64,000 bases of DNA from Sedimentitalea sp039941015 (GTDB lineage: Bacteria; Pseudomonadota; Alphaproteobacteria; Rhodobacterales; Rhodobacteraceae). Both the position numbers and the translations under genes were made by a program. The notes beneath the pieces are model-generated. The model saw only the letters and a list, made by a program, of their open reading frames with translations, was not told where the DNA came from and ran no database searches. Below are positions 52,011 to 61,669 of this stretch, in pieces. The stretch is taken from the NCBI RefSeq assembly GCF_039941015.1, contig NZ_JBDVFI010000104.1; one strand, given 5' to 3'. Numbering within the stretch: the first letter of the stretch is position 1; the number at the start of each line of letters is the position of its first letter.

Positions 52011-53642
52011 ATGGCCGCAACAGACAGCGCTGGCTGGTTTGACCGTGTGTTTGTTGATCTCGGGCGACAGATGCGATGGTCGTTCCTGCCGCCCTTGATG
52101 ATCTATTTCTCTTACGGTGTTTCTGGACTGACGGCGATTGTCGGTACGTTCTTCGTCAAGGATTACCTTGGGCTGTCGGCTGCGTTTCTGTCAGGTCTCG
52201 CTTTTTGGGCGGGGATACCCTGGGCACTCAAGATGCCGTTGGGCCATCTTGTGGACCTGATCTGGCGGTTCAAGGGATGGCTGGTTTACCTTGGTGCTGC
52301 ACTGATCGCGACGAGCCTCGCGATCATGTATTTCCTGATCACCGATCCCGAGGGTATGGCGCATCTGCTGCCCGTCAGCGGGTGGTACGTGATCAGCGTG
52401 CTTCTTGCGCCCTGCGGATATGTGATTCAGGACGCTGTGGCGGATGCCATGTCTGTCGAGGCGGTGCCACGGTTCGACACAGATGGCGAACCGATCCCCG
52501 CGGAACAATCGCGGGCGATGCACACCACGATGCAGACGCTCGGTCGGTTTGCCCTGATCAGCGGCACGGTGGCGGTGGCGCTGTTGAACATCGTGATGTT
52601 TTCAGGGGCCGAAGACCTGCCGCAGGCAGAGAAGGCCGGGATATATGCGCAGATCTATCTGATCGCGATGATCATCCCGGTGCTTTCGGTTTCCGGCGTG
52701 GTGCTGGCGGCGTTTCAGCGTTGGCAAGAGCGTCGCCGGCTTGAGCATCTGGGCAAGACCGCATCCGAAATCAACTCGGCCCTCGGCCGCGAGGACGACG
52801 AGGTCGCACCGAACCACTGGTACTTTACCGGTGGGTTGATCTTTGTGGTGCTGACGCTGGTGATTGGCCTGTCCAACATTCCTTACGCGCAAGAAATCGT
52901 GTTTGTCGGTTCGATGAGCATTGTGTTGTTCCTGATGCGCCAACTGATCGCAGTGCTGGAACCGGCCAAGGCCAGAATGCTCGTGGGCACCGCGATCATC
53001 ATATTTGTGTTCCGCGCCGTACCGCTTCCGGGGCCGGGACAGACATGGTTTGAAATTGATGTGCTGGGCTTTGATGAACAGTTTCTCTCGGTTCTCTATC
53101 TCATCACATCTGTACTGACGTTGGTCGGGATCATCCTCCTGCGGCCGATGATGGCGAACCGCCCGATCACCAGCATAATCATACTGTTGACTGTTGTTGC
53201 GGCTATACTGTCGCTGCCTAATATCGGTCTGTACTATGGGCTGCAGAACTGGACGGCGGCGCATACCGGCGGGATCGTGGATGCACGGTTCATCGCGATC
53301 CTTGATACGGCGGTGGAATCGCCGCTGGGGCAAGTGGCGATGATTCCCATGTTGGCCTGGATTGCGCGCAATGCACCCTCGAACCTAAAGGCGACTTTTT
53401 TTGCGGTCATGGCCTCGTTTACCAACCTGGCACTCTCGGCCAGCGCGTTGGCGACCAAGTATCTGAATGAGGTGTTCCTGGTCACTCGCGAGGTGCGCGA
53501 TCGGGTGACCGAAGTGATCGAGATTCCGGCAGATTATGGACAGTTGGGCTGGCTTTTGATCACGGTGGCGGTGCTGGGGCTGGTCCTGCCGCTGATCACG
53601 ATCCTCTTCGTCCAGATGTCGCGGCTCCGAACTTCCGATTGA
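52011..53642 (+). CDS. MFS/BT1-like membrane transporter
   Basis: 543 residues from the ATG at 52011, behind GGGCAGGGACC. About twelve membrane helices. The first half (FSYGVSGLTAIVGTFFVKDYLGLSAAFLSGL and FWAGIPWALKMPLGHLVDLI) resembles the BT1 folate-biopterin transporter group of the major facilitator superfamily. A hydrophilic loop near residues 240-280 contains ERRRLEHLGKTASEINSALGREDDE. The substrate cannot be read. It stands after the carD terminator and is convergent with cobS. Confidence 0.7.
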   Translation: MAATDSAGWFDRVFVDLGRQMRWSFLPPLMIYFSYGVSGLTAIVGTFFVKDYLGLSAAFLSGLAFWAGIPWALKMPLGHLVDLIWRFKGWLVYLGAALIATSLAIMYFLITDPEGMAHLLPVSGWYVISVLLAPCGYVIQDAVADAMSVEAVPRFDTDGEPIPAEQSRAMHTTMQTLGRFALISGTVAVALLNIVMFSGAEDLPQAEKAGIYAQIYLIAMIIPVLSVSGVVLAAFQRWQERRRLEHLGKTASEINSALGREDDEVAPNHWYFTGGLIFVVLTLVIGLSNIPYAQEIVFVGSMSIVLFLMRQLIAVLEPAKARMLVGTAIIIFVFRAVPLPGPGQTWFEIDVLGFDEQFLSVLYLITSVLTLVGIILLRPMMANRPITSIIILLTVVAAILSLPNIGLYYGLQNWTAAHTGGIVDARFIAILDTAVESPLGQVAMIPMLAWIARNAPSNLKATFFAVMASFTNLALSASALATKYLNEVFLVTREVRDRVTEVIEIPADYGQLGWLLITVAVLGLVLPLITILFVQMSRLRTSD

Positions 53643-54410
53643 TCAGGGCACTACAAGGGCGAGCAACGTCAAAAGCACTGCGATTTCGCCGAGTTGTTCG
53701 GCCGCGCCAAGGATGTCGCCGGTCTGTCCGCCAATCCGGGACCTTGCCAACAGGGCAAGAGCAAGGACCAGAACGGCGGCGACGAGCCATGCGCCGACAA
53801 TGATGGGGCCAACGGCGAACCAGCCAACCGCAAGGCCGAGTATCAGTGACACCGCAACAGGGCCGCGCGTCGGCGCGCCAACACTGCGGGACAATCCATT
53901 GTCACGAGCATGGGGCAGTCCGGCCATCAACGGCGGTAGCAGGCTGCGCGACAGGGTTGCGGCGGCAACCACGGGCCATATGCCAAAGGGGAGCAACGCG
54001 GCGAGGGCCATCCAGCGCAGGCCAACCGACAGGATCAGCGCCAGAACGCCATAGGTGCCGATGACACTGTCTTTCATGATCTCAAGCCGCCGCTCCCGCG
54101 TCCAGGCGCCCCATAATCCGTCGGCGGTATCGGCAAGGCCGTCTTCGTGCATCGCGCCAGTCAGGCCAATCTGAACTGCGAGGACCAAGCCGGCGGCAAC
54201 CGTTGCGGGCAGGCCAAGCGCGAGGGTGAAAACACCGATCGACCCTGCCAAACCTCCGACAACGAGGCCGACCATGGGAAAGGCCCAGACCGCGTTGGCC
54301 TGCCGGTCAAAGGCAGAGTTTGGCAAACGGGGCAGAGGCACGCGCGTCAATAGGGCAAATGCCGTCGCTGCGTTCAGGCACCATGCGCAGAGAATGTCGG
54401 TTTTGCGCAT
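53643..54410 (-). CDS. cobS: Adenosylcobinamide-GDP ribazoletransferase (cobalamin synthase)
   Basis: 255 residues from the ATG at 54410, with AAGG upstream; a TTG at 54443 is less likely. Polytopic membrane enzyme joining adenosylcobinamide-GDP with alpha-ribazole. The acidic QIGLTGAMHEDGLADTADGLWG (active-site DGLADTAD) and SRSLLPPLMAG segments are typical. It is divergent from cobT, which supplies alpha-ribazole phosphate, so the two work together. Confidence 0.95.
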   Translation of the reverse strand: MRKTDILCAWCLNAATAFALLTRVPLPRLPNSAFDRQANAVWAFPMVGLVVGGLAGSIGVFTLALGLPATVAAGLVLAVQIGLTGAMHEDGLADTADGLWGAWTRERRLEIMKDSVIGTYGVLALILSVGLRWMALAALLPFGIWPVVAAATLSRSLLPPLMAGLPHARDNGLSRSVGAPTRGPVAVSLILGLAVGWFAVGPIIVGAWLVAAVLVLALALLARSRIGGQTGDILGAAEQLGEIAVLLTLLALVVP

Positions 54411-54489
54411 ACGCTTGCCTTTTCGAGTGTTGTGGCGGGTCAATCAATGGTTAAACACGGGGTCGAAACCCAATGCAACGAGGCTTTGA

Positions 54490-55500
54490 ATGCGACCTGA
54501 CCTGACCGATCTGAATGTTCTGCGCGCCACCCTTGCCGATGCGCCGAAAGAAGACGCCTTGGCACGGCAAGCGGCGGCAGAACGGAACAGTCAGTTGACC
54601 AAGCCACCGGGCGCGTTGGGGCGGCTTGAGGATTTGGCGTTGTGGTATGCGGGGTGGCGCGGCGATGCGCGCCCGCTGATTGCGTCACCGCAGGTCATCG
54701 TTTTTGCGGGCAATCATGGGGTTACCGCGCAAGGCGTGTCCGCATTTCCCGCCGAAGTCACGGTTCAGATGGTGGCGAATTTTGAACACGGTGGTGCCGC
54801 GATCAATCAACTGGCCAATGCGGCAGGGGCGTCGATGACTGTGCACGCGCTGGATCTGGATCGTCCGACGGCCGATTTCACCCAAGCCCCTGCGATGACC
54901 GAGGATGACTTCCTTGCCGCGCTCAAGACCGGTTGGGATGCAGTTGATCCAGAGGCTGATCTTTTGGTCGTCGGGGAAATGGGGATTGGCAACACCACAT
55001 CGGCGGCAGCGATCTGCCATGCCTTGTTCGGTGGCACCGCATCAGACTGGACGGGCCGGGGCACGGGCGTTGACGACGCCGGGTTGTCCAACAAGGTGCG
55101 CGTCGTGTCCGAGGGTGCCGCATTGCACGGAAATAGGGACGGGTTCGAAGTGTTGCGTCGGCTTGGCGGGCGCGAAGTTGCGGCAATGGCGGGCGCAATT
55201 GCTGCGGCGCGGGCGTTGCGAATTCCGGTGGTTCTCGACGGGTTCATCTGCTGCGCTGCTGCGGCCTGTCTGCACGCGGTCGATGCTGGTGCGCTCGATC
55301 ACACGGTTGCGGGGCATATGAGTGGCGAGGGCGCGCATGGTGCTTTGCTGGAAAAGCTGGGCAAAGAGCCGCTGTTGTCTCTGGGTTTGCGCCTTGGCGA
55401 AGGATCGGGCGGCGCGCTGGCGATCAACATCGTCAAATGCGCGCTTGCCTGTCACAGCGGAATGGCGACCTTTGCCGAGGCCGGGGTTGCCGCCGGATAG
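54490..55500 (+). CDS. cobT: Nicotinate-nucleotide-dimethylbenzimidazole phosphoribosyltransferase
   Basis: 336 residues. It makes alpha-ribazole 5'-phosphate from the lower-ligand base and nicotinate mononucleotide, for cobamide assembly. GALGRLEDLALWYAGWRGDARP, FAGNHGVTAQGVSAFPAEVTVQM, VGEMGIGNTTSAAAI and SGEGAHGALLEKLGKEPLLSLGLRLGEGSG (containing the family's catalytic glutamate near the end) are conserved. Divergent from cobS, 79 nt apart. Confidence 0.97.
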   Translation: MRPDLTDLNVLRATLADAPKEDALARQAAAERNSQLTKPPGALGRLEDLALWYAGWRGDARPLIASPQVIVFAGNHGVTAQGVSAFPAEVTVQMVANFEHGGAAINQLANAAGASMTVHALDLDRPTADFTQAPAMTEDDFLAALKTGWDAVDPEADLLVVGEMGIGNTTSAAAICHALFGGTASDWTGRGTGVDDAGLSNKVRVVSEGAALHGNRDGFEVLRRLGGREVAAMAGAIAAARALRIPVVLDGFICCAAAACLHAVDAGALDHTVAGHMSGEGAHGALLEKLGKEPLLSLGLRLGEGSGGALAINIVKCALACHSGMATFAEAGVAAG

Positions 55501-55511
55501 GCGGCCTCGGC
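55474..55511. terminator. Possible bidirectional hairpin between cobT and the antiporter gene
   Basis: GCCGAGGCC and GGCCTCGGC (9 bp) flank a 20-nt loop in the 11-nt gap between two convergent genes, overlapping the cobT end. No T-run, so weak evidence. Confidence 0.3.
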
Positions 55512-57389
55512 TCAGGCTGACTTTTGTTCTTCGGCACTGGTCTGGTTGGTCAGCGCAAGCTCCAGTTCTTTTTCGAGCTCCTGCGCACGCTTGATGTAGG
55601 CTGCGTTTTCAGTTGGGGCGATGTTCGGATCCCAGACCTCGGCCAATTGCTGAACGGCATAGCGGTCGTGGTCATAGAACGTGCGTTTGGCGGCGTCAGC
55701 TTCAAATTCGCTGAGGCCGACATTCTCGAGAACATAGCGACCGGCGCGCAGGCTGGCGTCAAAGGTCTCGCGCACGATGTCGTCGGCGCCCGCGCGGTAT
55801 AGCTCGTAGACATGATTGCGATCATGGGCGCGGGCAACAATATGCAAGTCAGGCCGCTCGCGCCGCGCATAGGCGACCAGCTGCGTCACAGCCGATTTGT
55901 CATTCATCGCTGCCACCAGCACACGTGCCTTACCAAGTCCCGCCGCCTTGAGCAGTTCCGGGCGTGTCGGATCGCCAAGGAAACCCTTGTATCCGAATCG
56001 ACGCATCAACTGGATGGTTTCCATGTTGTTGTCCAGAACGATGGTCTTGAACCCGCTGGCCTGCACCAAACGATTGACGATTTGCCCAAATCGACCGATC
56101 CCGGCAATGATCACCGGACCCTGTTCGTTGATCTCGTCGGCTTCTTCGCTGCTGACCTTTTCAGTCATTTGGTTCGAAATGAAATCATAGGTAATGAACA
56201 GCAGCGGTGTGATCAGCATCGACAGCGCGATGATCAGCAACAGCTTTTCCGAAACCGATGTCGGAATGACATTTTGCTGGACTGAAAACGCAACGAGGAC
56301 AAAGCCGAATTCACCGGCCTGCGCGAGACTGAGGGTAAAGAGCCACCGGTCGCGACCCTTGAGACCAAAGGTCCGCCCGAGGACATAAAGAACGACGCCC
56401 TTGGCGAGGATAACCAGCAGAGCGAGACCGATCAGATCTCCGGGTTCCGCAAAAAACAGGCTGAAATTGATCCCCGCACCAACAGTAATGAAAAACAGAC
56501 CCAGCAGCAGGCCCTTGAACGGTTCAAGGTCGCTTTCAAGTTCGTGGCGGAATTCACTGTTGGCCAGAACCACGCCGGCCAGAAACGCACCAAGAGCGGG
56601 GGACAGACCCACCAGTGTCATCAGGAACGAGATCCCCACGACAATGCCTAGGGCGAGCGCTGTGTACATTTCGCGCAGACGCGAAAGGTGGATATATCGA
56701 AATACCGGGCGAGTCAGGTAAATGCCTGCCAGAACCACCGCAGCAACCGCAGCGATCGTGACCAGCGTGACGCCCCAACCGGGCAGACCTTCGACCAAAG
56801 ACAGGTCCGCTCCATGACCATGGCCGCCCTCGCCAGCACGCTCGATCGAACCGTCGGAGTTGATCAACATGATCGGAGCGCTGGCGAGCAAAGGTAGCAA
56901 TGCCAGGATCGGGATGACCGCGATATCCTGCGTCAGCAACACAGAAAACGCTGAACGGCCGCCGCCGGTTCGCATCAGGCCCTTTTCCGACAGGGTTTGC
57001 AGGACGATGGCTGTGGATGAAAGCGAAAGGGCAAGGCCAATCGCCAGCGCCACCGACCATGTCTGCCCCGCGGCCATGGCAGCGGCCATCAAGGCCAGCG
57101 TACTGACCGTGATCTGAAGCCCGCCCAGCCCGATGAGGCGATGCCGCATATCCCAAAGCGCTCTTGGTTCAAGCTCCAGCCCGATGAGGAAAAGCATCAT
57201 GACAACGCCAAACTCGGCGAAATGCTGCAATTCCTGGGTTTCGCTGCCGACGAGCCCAAGTAATGGGCCGATGATGATGCCCGCCGCCAGATAGCCAAGC
57301 ACTGACCCAAGCCCCAAGCGGGCCGCGAAAGGTACCGCAATCACGGCCGCGCCCAAATAGATGGTGGCCTGATACAGGAAATTCTCCAT
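55512..57389 (-). CDS. CPA2-family monovalent cation/proton antiporter with TrkA-N domain
   Basis: 625 residues. About twelve membrane helices (residues 1-395), starting FLYQATIYLGAAVIAVPFAARLGLGSVLGYLAAGIIIGP. A Rossmann-type TrkA-N domain at about 410-530 has GPVIIAGIGRFGQIVNRLVQASGFKTIVLD, binding NAD(H) as in Kef K+/H+ systems. The tail (from about 540) is charged and helical. KefB/KefC/YbaL-like; K+ as ion is likely but not proven. It follows the Lrp regulator gene on the same strand. Confidence 0.92.
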   Translation of the reverse strand: MENFLYQATIYLGAAVIAVPFAARLGLGSVLGYLAAGIIIGPLLGLVGSETQELQHFAEFGVVMMLFLIGLELEPRALWDMRHRLIGLGGLQITVSTLALMAAAMAAGQTWSVALAIGLALSLSSTAIVLQTLSEKGLMRTGGGRSAFSVLLTQDIAVIPILALLPLLASAPIMLINSDGSIERAGEGGHGHGADLSLVEGLPGWGVTLVTIAAVAAVVLAGIYLTRPVFRYIHLSRLREMYTALALGIVVGISFLMTLVGLSPALGAFLAGVVLANSEFRHELESDLEPFKGLLLGLFFITVGAGINFSLFFAEPGDLIGLALLVILAKGVVLYVLGRTFGLKGRDRWLFTLSLAQAGEFGFVLVAFSVQQNVIPTSVSEKLLLIIALSMLITPLLFITYDFISNQMTEKVSSEEADEINEQGPVIIAGIGRFGQIVNRLVQASGFKTIVLDNNMETIQLMRRFGYKGFLGDPTRPELLKAAGLGKARVLVAAMNDKSAVTQLVAYARRERPDLHIVARAHDRNHVYELYRAGADDIVRETFDASLRAGRYVLENVGLSEFEADAAKRTFYDHDRYAVQQLAEVWDPNIAPTENAAYIKRAQELEKELELALTNQTSAEEQKSA

Positions 57390-57411
57390 GAATATGTGGC
57401 CCCTTTCCGGG

Positions 57412-57867
57412 TCAGGTAGGCAGTGGCGCGTCGCGTTTCAATTGATCCATCACGATCTGGCTCTGGACCCGCGCAACAGCAGGGTGTGGCAAAAGCACTT
57501 CGTGGATCAACGCGTTGAGCGCGGGTAAATCATCACAATACACCCTCAGCAGATAATCCGCATCGCCGGTCATTGTCCATGCGCTGGTGATTTCTGGGCG
57601 GGTCTGAACCAATCTTGCGAATCCCTTGGATTGCTCAGGCCCGTGTGTCCCCAGTTGGACCTGAACAAAGCCTTGCACGGTCAAACCCAGGCGCAATGGA
57701 TCAAGCCGCGCCGAGTAACCCTGGATGTAGCCAATGCTTTCCAACCTTTGGCGGCGACGCCCGGCCTGGCTGGGCGACAGGTTCAGCATCTCTCCGAGTT
57801 GCTGCGCCGTGAGATGCGCATCCTTTTGAAGCGCTGCCAGAAGGCGGGTATCCGTGGTGTCGAGCAT
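57412..57867 (-). CDS. Lrp/AsnC-family transcriptional regulator
   Basis: 151 residues from the ATG at 57867. An N-terminal helix-turn-helix (LTAQQLGEMLNLSPSQAGRRRQRLESIGYIQGY) and a C-terminal RAM/AsnC ligand-binding domain (SAWTMTGDADYLLRVYCDDLPALNALIHEVLLPHPAVARVQSQIVM). It is divergent from hppD over a 146-nt region, a layout in which such regulators often control tyrosine/phenylalanine catabolism; regulation of hppD is inferred. Confidence 0.93.
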   Translation of the reverse strand: MLDTTDTRLLAALQKDAHLTAQQLGEMLNLSPSQAGRRRQRLESIGYIQGYSARLDPLRLGLTVQGFVQVQLGTHGPEQSKGFARLVQTRPEITSAWTMTGDADYLLRVYCDDLPALNALIHEVLLPHPAVARVQSQIVMDQLKRDAPLPT

Positions 57868-58013
57868 GTGCGGCAAATCCTCGATTCTACTAAAGCATCG
57901 CGCGGTATTCACGCATGATTGAAGGTTCTGATGTCCAACTTTGCGCAGAATCCGCGTTTGATCTGTTCTATATGTATCAAAGCGAACGGCATCAGCAACA
58001 GGAGACATTCAGG

Positions 58014-59105
58014 ATGGGCCCATTTCCGCATAATGCCCCGAAATCTGTCATCAGTGACGAAAACCCGGCGGGGACGGACGGATTTGAATTCGTCGAATTC
58101 GCCCACCCGGAACCCGAGGAACTGCGCGCATTGTTCGCCCGCATGGGCTATGCGCTGGTGGGGCGGCACAAATCCAAAGATATCGAGCTTTGGCAACAGG
58201 GCGATATCACCTATGTTCTGAACGCCGAGCCGGGCAGTTTTGCAGCACGCTTTGTCGAAGAACATGGGCCTTGCGCCCCGGCGATGGGCTGGCGTGTAGT
58301 GGATGCGCAGCATGCATTTGATCATGCCGTGTCCAAAGGCGCTGAACCTTACGAAGGTGACGACAAGACCATGGATGTGCCTGCGATTAAGGGCATTGGC
58401 GGCAGCCTGATCTATTTCATCGATCAGTATTACGAAACCAGCCCCTATAACGAAGAGTTTGAGTGGCTGGCCCAGTCCAAGCCGCGCGGCGTCGGCTTCT
58501 TTTATCTCGATCACCTGACCCACAATGTGTTCAAGGGCAACATGGACAAGTGGTTCCATTTCTACGGCGACCTGTTCAATTTCAAGGAAATCCGCTTCTT
58601 TGACATCGAGGGAAAGTTCACCGGCCTTTTCAGCCGCGCGCTGACATCGCCCTGTGGGCGTATCCGTATTCCGATCAACGAAGATCGCGGCGAAACCGGT
58701 CAGATCGTCGCCTATCTCAAGAAATACAATGGCGAAGGCATTCAACACATCGCGGTCGGGTCTGACGATATCTATGAGAGCACGGATGCGATTTCCGAAT
58801 TGGGTGTCAAGTTTATGCCGGGCCCACCGCAAACCTACTATGCGCTGAGCAAGGAGCGCGTGGTGGATCATCAGGAACCGCTGGACCGGATGATGAAGCA
58901 TGGCATCCTGATTGACGGAGAAGGCGTCGTCGATGGCGGCGAAACGCGGATCCTGCTGCAGATCTTCAGCAAGACCGTGATCGGGCCAATCTTTTTCGAG
59001 TTCATCCAGCGCAAGGGTGACGATGGATTTGGCGAAGGCAACTTCAAGGCGCTGTTCGAAAGCATTGAGCAAGAGCAGATCGACAGCGGTGAACTGACCG
59101 GCTAG
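58014..59105 (+). CDS. hppD: 4-hydroxyphenylpyruvate dioxygenase
   Basis: 363 residues from the ATG at 58014, with AGGAGA upstream; an in-frame ATG at 57915 falls in the regulatory gap. Converts 4-hydroxyphenylpyruvate to homogentisate in tyrosine breakdown. Fe(II) ligands are H167 (LDHLTHNV), H245 (IQHIAVGSDDI) and E329 (FFEFIQRKGDDGFGEGNF), in the expected order. The Lrp gene is divergent, and a terminator follows. No homogentisate dioxygenase lies in this window. Confidence 0.97.
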   Translation: MGPFPHNAPKSVISDENPAGTDGFEFVEFAHPEPEELRALFARMGYALVGRHKSKDIELWQQGDITYVLNAEPGSFAARFVEEHGPCAPAMGWRVVDAQHAFDHAVSKGAEPYEGDDKTMDVPAIKGIGGSLIYFIDQYYETSPYNEEFEWLAQSKPRGVGFFYLDHLTHNVFKGNMDKWFHFYGDLFNFKEIRFFDIEGKFTGLFSRALTSPCGRIRIPINEDRGETGQIVAYLKKYNGEGIQHIAVGSDDIYESTDAISELGVKFMPGPPQTYYALSKERVVDHQEPLDRMMKHGILIDGEGVVDGGETRILLQIFSKTVIGPIFFEFIQRKGDDGFGEGNFKALFESIEQEQIDSGELTG

Positions 59106-59150
59106 TAGGCTCGCAATTCAGTCAGGGCAGGGCGCAGCGACGCTCTGCTC

Positions 59151-59188
59151 AAACGCCGCAGGCTCTGTCGGGTCTGCGGCGTTTTGCG
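59151..59188 (+). terminator. Probable terminator of hppD
   Basis: An 11-bp perfect stem (AAACGCCGCAG/CTGCGGCGTTT) with a 12-nt loop begins 45 nt after the hppD stop, followed by TTGCG. T-run is short, but the stem is strong. It may also serve the minus-strand gene ending at 59223. Confidence 0.7.
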
Positions 59189-59222
59189 TTCGGTTGACGC
59201 GGTTCGTTCAACGTGACCGGGG

Positions 59223-61511
59223 TTAGCCGCGTGGCATTTTGAGAGTCACGTTGCGGCCGCTTTTCTGGTACCGCAGTTCGCTGTCGCCGATGGCCACGAT
59301 CTTGCCGCCATCCACACGATCACCGACCTTGACCTTCTTGTACCGACCGCTTGGCAGCCGGATCAGAGCACGTCGGTTGGACGGCGTGCCGTAGACGCCA
59401 ATCAGGTTGACCCGGCGCAGGTTGATTGCGTTGTCCAGTGTTGCCCGACGCGCCACTGATGCCGATGACGGAATCCTCGGCGAAACCGTTTGCGGCGCGA
59501 CCGGTTTCGGCGCGACGGTGGCGGCGGCGACCTGTGAAGAGGGGCCTGCAGTCTGTTTGCGCGCCGTTTCAACCTTGGCGCCAAAGTTTCGCGGACGGGC
59601 CTTGGGGGTTTTGGAGAGGACGACGGCCTGAGCGGTTGGTGTTTCGTCGCGCTCGGCCTCTTGCTTTTGCGTACGGGGCCGCGATTTGGGGCGAACCTCG
59701 CCTAACTCTTCGCGCGTCAGCCCGCCAAGCTGCGTGCGTTCGTTCTGTTCCACCAAATCCGTAGGCCGCAATTTGGGGCGCAGGCCGGCGAGCCTGTCGA
59801 GACCGGCATTAAGGTCAGGCTCGACTTCAAACCGGGTTGGGGTGGGTGGCGGCGTAATCGGCGGCCTGCCTTGATAGACACGCACGCCTTCAGGGGTCAG
59901 GCTGCCTTCACGGCTTGGGATCACCAGCCCCTCTGCATCCAGTGCAAAGGTGGTTCCGGCGGCGGCGGGCGCTGTCACGACGTCAAGTGGCTGATCGGTA
60001 TCAAGTTCGCTGAGCAACGGCAGGGCAACCGCATCCTGTGCCAGATCGGTCCGGTCGATGGACACCTCGTAAAGGTTGTTCAGATCGACGATCTCTGGCG
60101 TTCCGGGAACAGTCGGAGCGCGTTGCCAGACGCCGGTCTCAGCATAGTGCGCTTCGTTCTGTTGCGGCGTTTGCGGATCCTCTGCGCCGGGGGCGACAGT
60201 TGGATCAGGCGTCGTGGTTTCTGCCTCTGTGATGCTTTCCGTATCGGTTGTTTCCGGATCGATTCGGGCGGTTTCCACATCATCGTCGGCGGTGGCGGGG
60301 GCCGTGGATCGGGCCGTTGGCGCGGTGATTAGAACATCGGGTGCCGAAGGGATTGTCTCCACAACCTGTTCTGTCTCTGCCGGTGAGCCATTGAACAGAC
60401 CGGCCAGCCCGTCCTCCATAAACAGGGCTGCCCAGGCGGCGACACCTGCGAGGAACACCAAGAGTGCGGCCATCAGGATCAGGCCGAGATGTCGCGGCTT
60501 GCCCCCTACCTGCGCCCGTTCGCGCGCGCCGAACACTGTCAACCTTTCGGCTTCGTCCTTCGGTTTTAGCTCTGGTTGCGCCGATGTGTTAACTGGCGCA
60601 GGCGCGTCGGTATTGGCGGGCTGCGCCGGGCGGATTATGACAGGTTTTGGTGTTGTTTCGGGCGGCGTCTCCGGTGTCTCGGAATCCTCTATGGCAGTTT
60701 CGGTTTCTACCTTGTCAGGGTCCACTACGTCGGCGGGTTCCTCAGTGTTTGAAACCTCCACGACCGAAGGCGCAGGCTTCGCTGGTTGCTCATCGGCAGT
60801 GTTTCTTCGCGTGGCGCCTGCCAATGGCGGTGCCGTGGACGGTTCGTCAACCTTGCTCCGGCGGCTTGTGAATGGCGTCGGATCCGTGGCCTCTTCTTCA
60901 GCCGGTTCTGGAACGGTGGGCTCTTCCGGCTCGTCTATTTCGATTGCAGTTTCAGCGGGCGGGGCTGGCTCAAGCGCCATGCCGATGACGGATACCGGTT
61001 CATCGTCCCGCTCAACCGAATCTGGGTCGGCAACATGGCTCGCGGTACCAAAGTAAGGCTCGCCATCAAACTCCATTTCTTCCGGTATCGCGACAAAGCT
61101 GAGCGGTTCAAAGCCATGTTCGGTGGCAAATTGTTCCGCTTCTGCGAGCGTTGCGCGGGCAACCGCTGCGACTTGTGTATGCGTTGCGCCATAGTTCAGG
61201 TCAAAGACCAGATCATCCAGCGCATAGGGCGTCGCAGTTGCCAGCGCAGCAAGGGCCAGTTCGCGGTCCCCATCGTCATCGGGTGCGGTCGCCGCCACGC
61301 TGAGATAGCGGATTTGGTCATTCGGGATGATGAGTTTGCAAATTGGCCCGCGCGGATCGATTTCAATCGCACGCTGGCGCAGGTCCTGCAAAGTGTCCGT
61401 CAGGTCTGGCGCATCAAGGCTGACATCACCAACCACACGCCAACCGTCCGCTGCCCTGTGCAGCAGAGCGATGCCCTCAAGCGATAGGGAAAGCGCGAAA
61501 CCCGGTTTCAT
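59223..61511 (-). CDS. Large membrane protein with PilM-like N-terminus and PilP-like C-terminal domain
   Basis: 762 residues. The first ~170 residues (FALSLSLEGIALLHR, then KLIIPNDQIRYLSVAAT and DLVFDLNYGATHTQVAAVAR) resemble the actin-like cytosolic domain of GspL/PilM-type proteins. A Pro/Thr/Glu/Ala-rich disordered region follows. One membrane helix lies at about 344-365 (GLILMAALLVFLAGVAAWAALF). A second low-complexity region leads to a C-terminal ~65-residue beta domain (LIGVYGTPSNRRALIRLPSG to TLKMPRG) also found in the 90-residue protein at 32037-32309. No other pilus or secretion genes are near. Function unassigned. Confidence 0.75.
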   Translation of the reverse strand: MKPGFALSLSLEGIALLHRAADGWRVVGDVSLDAPDLTDTLQDLRQRAIEIDPRGPICKLIIPNDQIRYLSVAATAPDDDGDRELALAALATATPYALDDLVFDLNYGATHTQVAAVARATLAEAEQFATEHGFEPLSFVAIPEEMEFDGEPYFGTASHVADPDSVERDDEPVSVIGMALEPAPPAETAIEIDEPEEPTVPEPAEEEATDPTPFTSRRSKVDEPSTAPPLAGATRRNTADEQPAKPAPSVVEVSNTEEPADVVDPDKVETETAIEDSETPETPPETTPKPVIIRPAQPANTDAPAPVNTSAQPELKPKDEAERLTVFGARERAQVGGKPRHLGLILMAALLVFLAGVAAWAALFMEDGLAGLFNGSPAETEQVVETIPSAPDVLITAPTARSTAPATADDDVETARIDPETTDTESITEAETTTPDPTVAPGAEDPQTPQQNEAHYAETGVWQRAPTVPGTPEIVDLNNLYEVSIDRTDLAQDAVALPLLSELDTDQPLDVVTAPAAAGTTFALDAEGLVIPSREGSLTPEGVRVYQGRPPITPPPTPTRFEVEPDLNAGLDRLAGLRPKLRPTDLVEQNERTQLGGLTREELGEVRPKSRPRTQKQEAERDETPTAQAVVLSKTPKARPRNFGAKVETARKQTAGPSSQVAAATVAPKPVAPQTVSPRIPSSASVARRATLDNAINLRRVNLIGVYGTPSNRRALIRLPSGRYKKVKVGDRVDGGKIVAIGDSELRYQKSGRNVTLKMPRG

Positions 61512-61669
61512 TCAACAATTAATCCTTAAGAGCCATCCCACAGACGCCACGCGCCCGCGACCGGAGTTTAATGCAGGAGTTGGCCGAGTGAAAGAGAAAG
61601 GCAGACACGCCCCTTGCTTCGACGGCGGGTAGATGCCCATGTGAAAGGTAACGGTAACGGAGGACTACG

